DNA of 5,417 nt, taken from the NCBI GenBank assembly GCA_003160265.1, contig PLQY01000032.1:1-5417 (forward strand), written 5' to 3'. The stretch is from Peptococcaceae bacterium (GTDB lineage: Bacteria; Bacillota; DSM-12270; Thermacetogeniales; Thermacetogeniaceae). Position numbers and translations under genes: made by a program. Each line of letters opens with the position of its first letter. The first letter of the stretch is position 1. Below the pieces are notes generated by a model. The model saw nothing but the letters and a program-made list of their open reading frames with translations, was not told where the DNA came from and did not search any database. Of the stretch, positions 5,235-5,417 are shown piece by piece.

Positions 5235-5417
5235 CAGACCAATCTCTCCAAAAAAACATCCATGACGCCGCCGCAGGCCATCCCGTCGGCATCCACATCG
5301 GCATCCATGGTGACGGAAAACAATCTGGCCGCCAAACCGCGCCCGTCCCGGCGCCGTGCCCATCCCGGGTACCCGGCAGGCGCGGCAGGCGCCCCCCCCG
5401 CGCCCTCTGGCGCCGCT
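5234..5417 (-). CDS. XdhC/CoxI-type domain protein, C-terminal part (partial)
   Basis: The last 60 residues of a gene whose 5' end lies outside the window. The final 35 residues match the end of the XdhC_CoxI domain: an LFSVTMDADVDADGMACGG stretch followed by VMDVFLERLV, with the typical Cys-Gly-Gly before the last strand. The protein stops there, so it lacks the C-terminal Rossmann domain of full-length XdhC and looks like the short stand-alone form. XdhC relatives bind the molybdenum cofactor and help insert it, with sulfuration, into hydroxylases. The stop overlaps the yqeB start by one base. The preceding ~25 residues (PAAPAGYPGWARRRDGRG and neighbours) are low-complexity and encoded by a palindromic repeat that has probably replaced or split the helix before this motif. 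A run of eight C at 5392-5399 makes the upstream frame less certain. Confidence 0.75.
   Translation of the reverse strand, partial: AAPEGAGGAPAAPAGYPGWARRRDGRGLAARLFSVTMDADVDADGMACGGVMDVFLERLV
5343..5399. repeat. Dispersed palindromic repeat, copy 3, inside the XdhC-like gene
   Basis: CCGGGTACCCGG (5365-5376) followed directly by CAGGCGCGG is identical over 21 bases to the copy in yqeC and has the same orientation. A second CAGGCGCC unit and a C-run follow. CCCGGCGCCGTGCCC to its left recalls the ACCGTGCCCGGCGG start of the pair at 75-175. The translated frame is shifted by one base relative to the copy in yqeC. Boundaries are approximate and the right edge may run out of the window. Confidence 0.6.

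Noticed and set aside
5235..5363. N-terminal extension of YqeB
   Set aside because: Cys/Arg/His-rich shadow of the XdhC-like gene; the ATG at 5234 overlaps that gene's stop and begins the conserved nucleotide-binding fold.

Overview
The window looks like a GC-rich, spore-forming member of the Clostridia (Peptococcaceae or Moorella-like Bacillota). This is an inference. It rests on a YjcZ-like glycine-rich micropeptide with a strong AAAGGAGG ribosome site, on a YqeB/YqeC/MocA-like cluster of the kind that accompanies selenium-dependent molybdenum hydroxylases in Clostridia, and on base composition.

Layout. Bases 1-242 carry no recognisable gene but hold GC-rich palindromic repeats. A minus-strand membrane acyltransferase (243-1304) follows; its last residues are written by a degenerate 7-bp repeat. 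Upstream of it lie a -10-like box, a GC-rich hairpin terminator and a 34-residue YjcZ-like membrane micropeptide (1528-1632, minus). A divergent plus-strand gene (1847-2914) encodes a two-part GNAT-like acetyltransferase of unknown substrate. It converges on the next operon at a shared hairpin (2928-2944).

The right half (2994-5417, minus) is one tightly packed operon. Its order of transcription is a stand-alone XdhC/CoxI-type domain (5' end outside the window), YqeB (EF2563 family), YqeC (P-loop protein) and a MocA/MobA-like nucleotidyltransferase. Stops and starts overlap or lie within 10 bases of each other. From family knowledge these are accessory proteins that mature molybdenum hydroxylases (xanthine, purine or nicotinate type), acting on the cytidylated molybdopterin and probably on the selenium-containing cofactor. 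No hydroxylase structural gene is in the window.

The most unusual feature is a dispersed GC-rich palindromic repeat present three times in the same orientation: downstream of the acyltransferase, inside yqeC and inside the xdhC-like gene. The two genic copies share 21 identical bases, are read in different frames, and add low-complexity Pro/Gly/Ala/Arg peptides without breaking either reading frame. This resembles a small mobile palindromic element that tolerates insertion into coding sequence.
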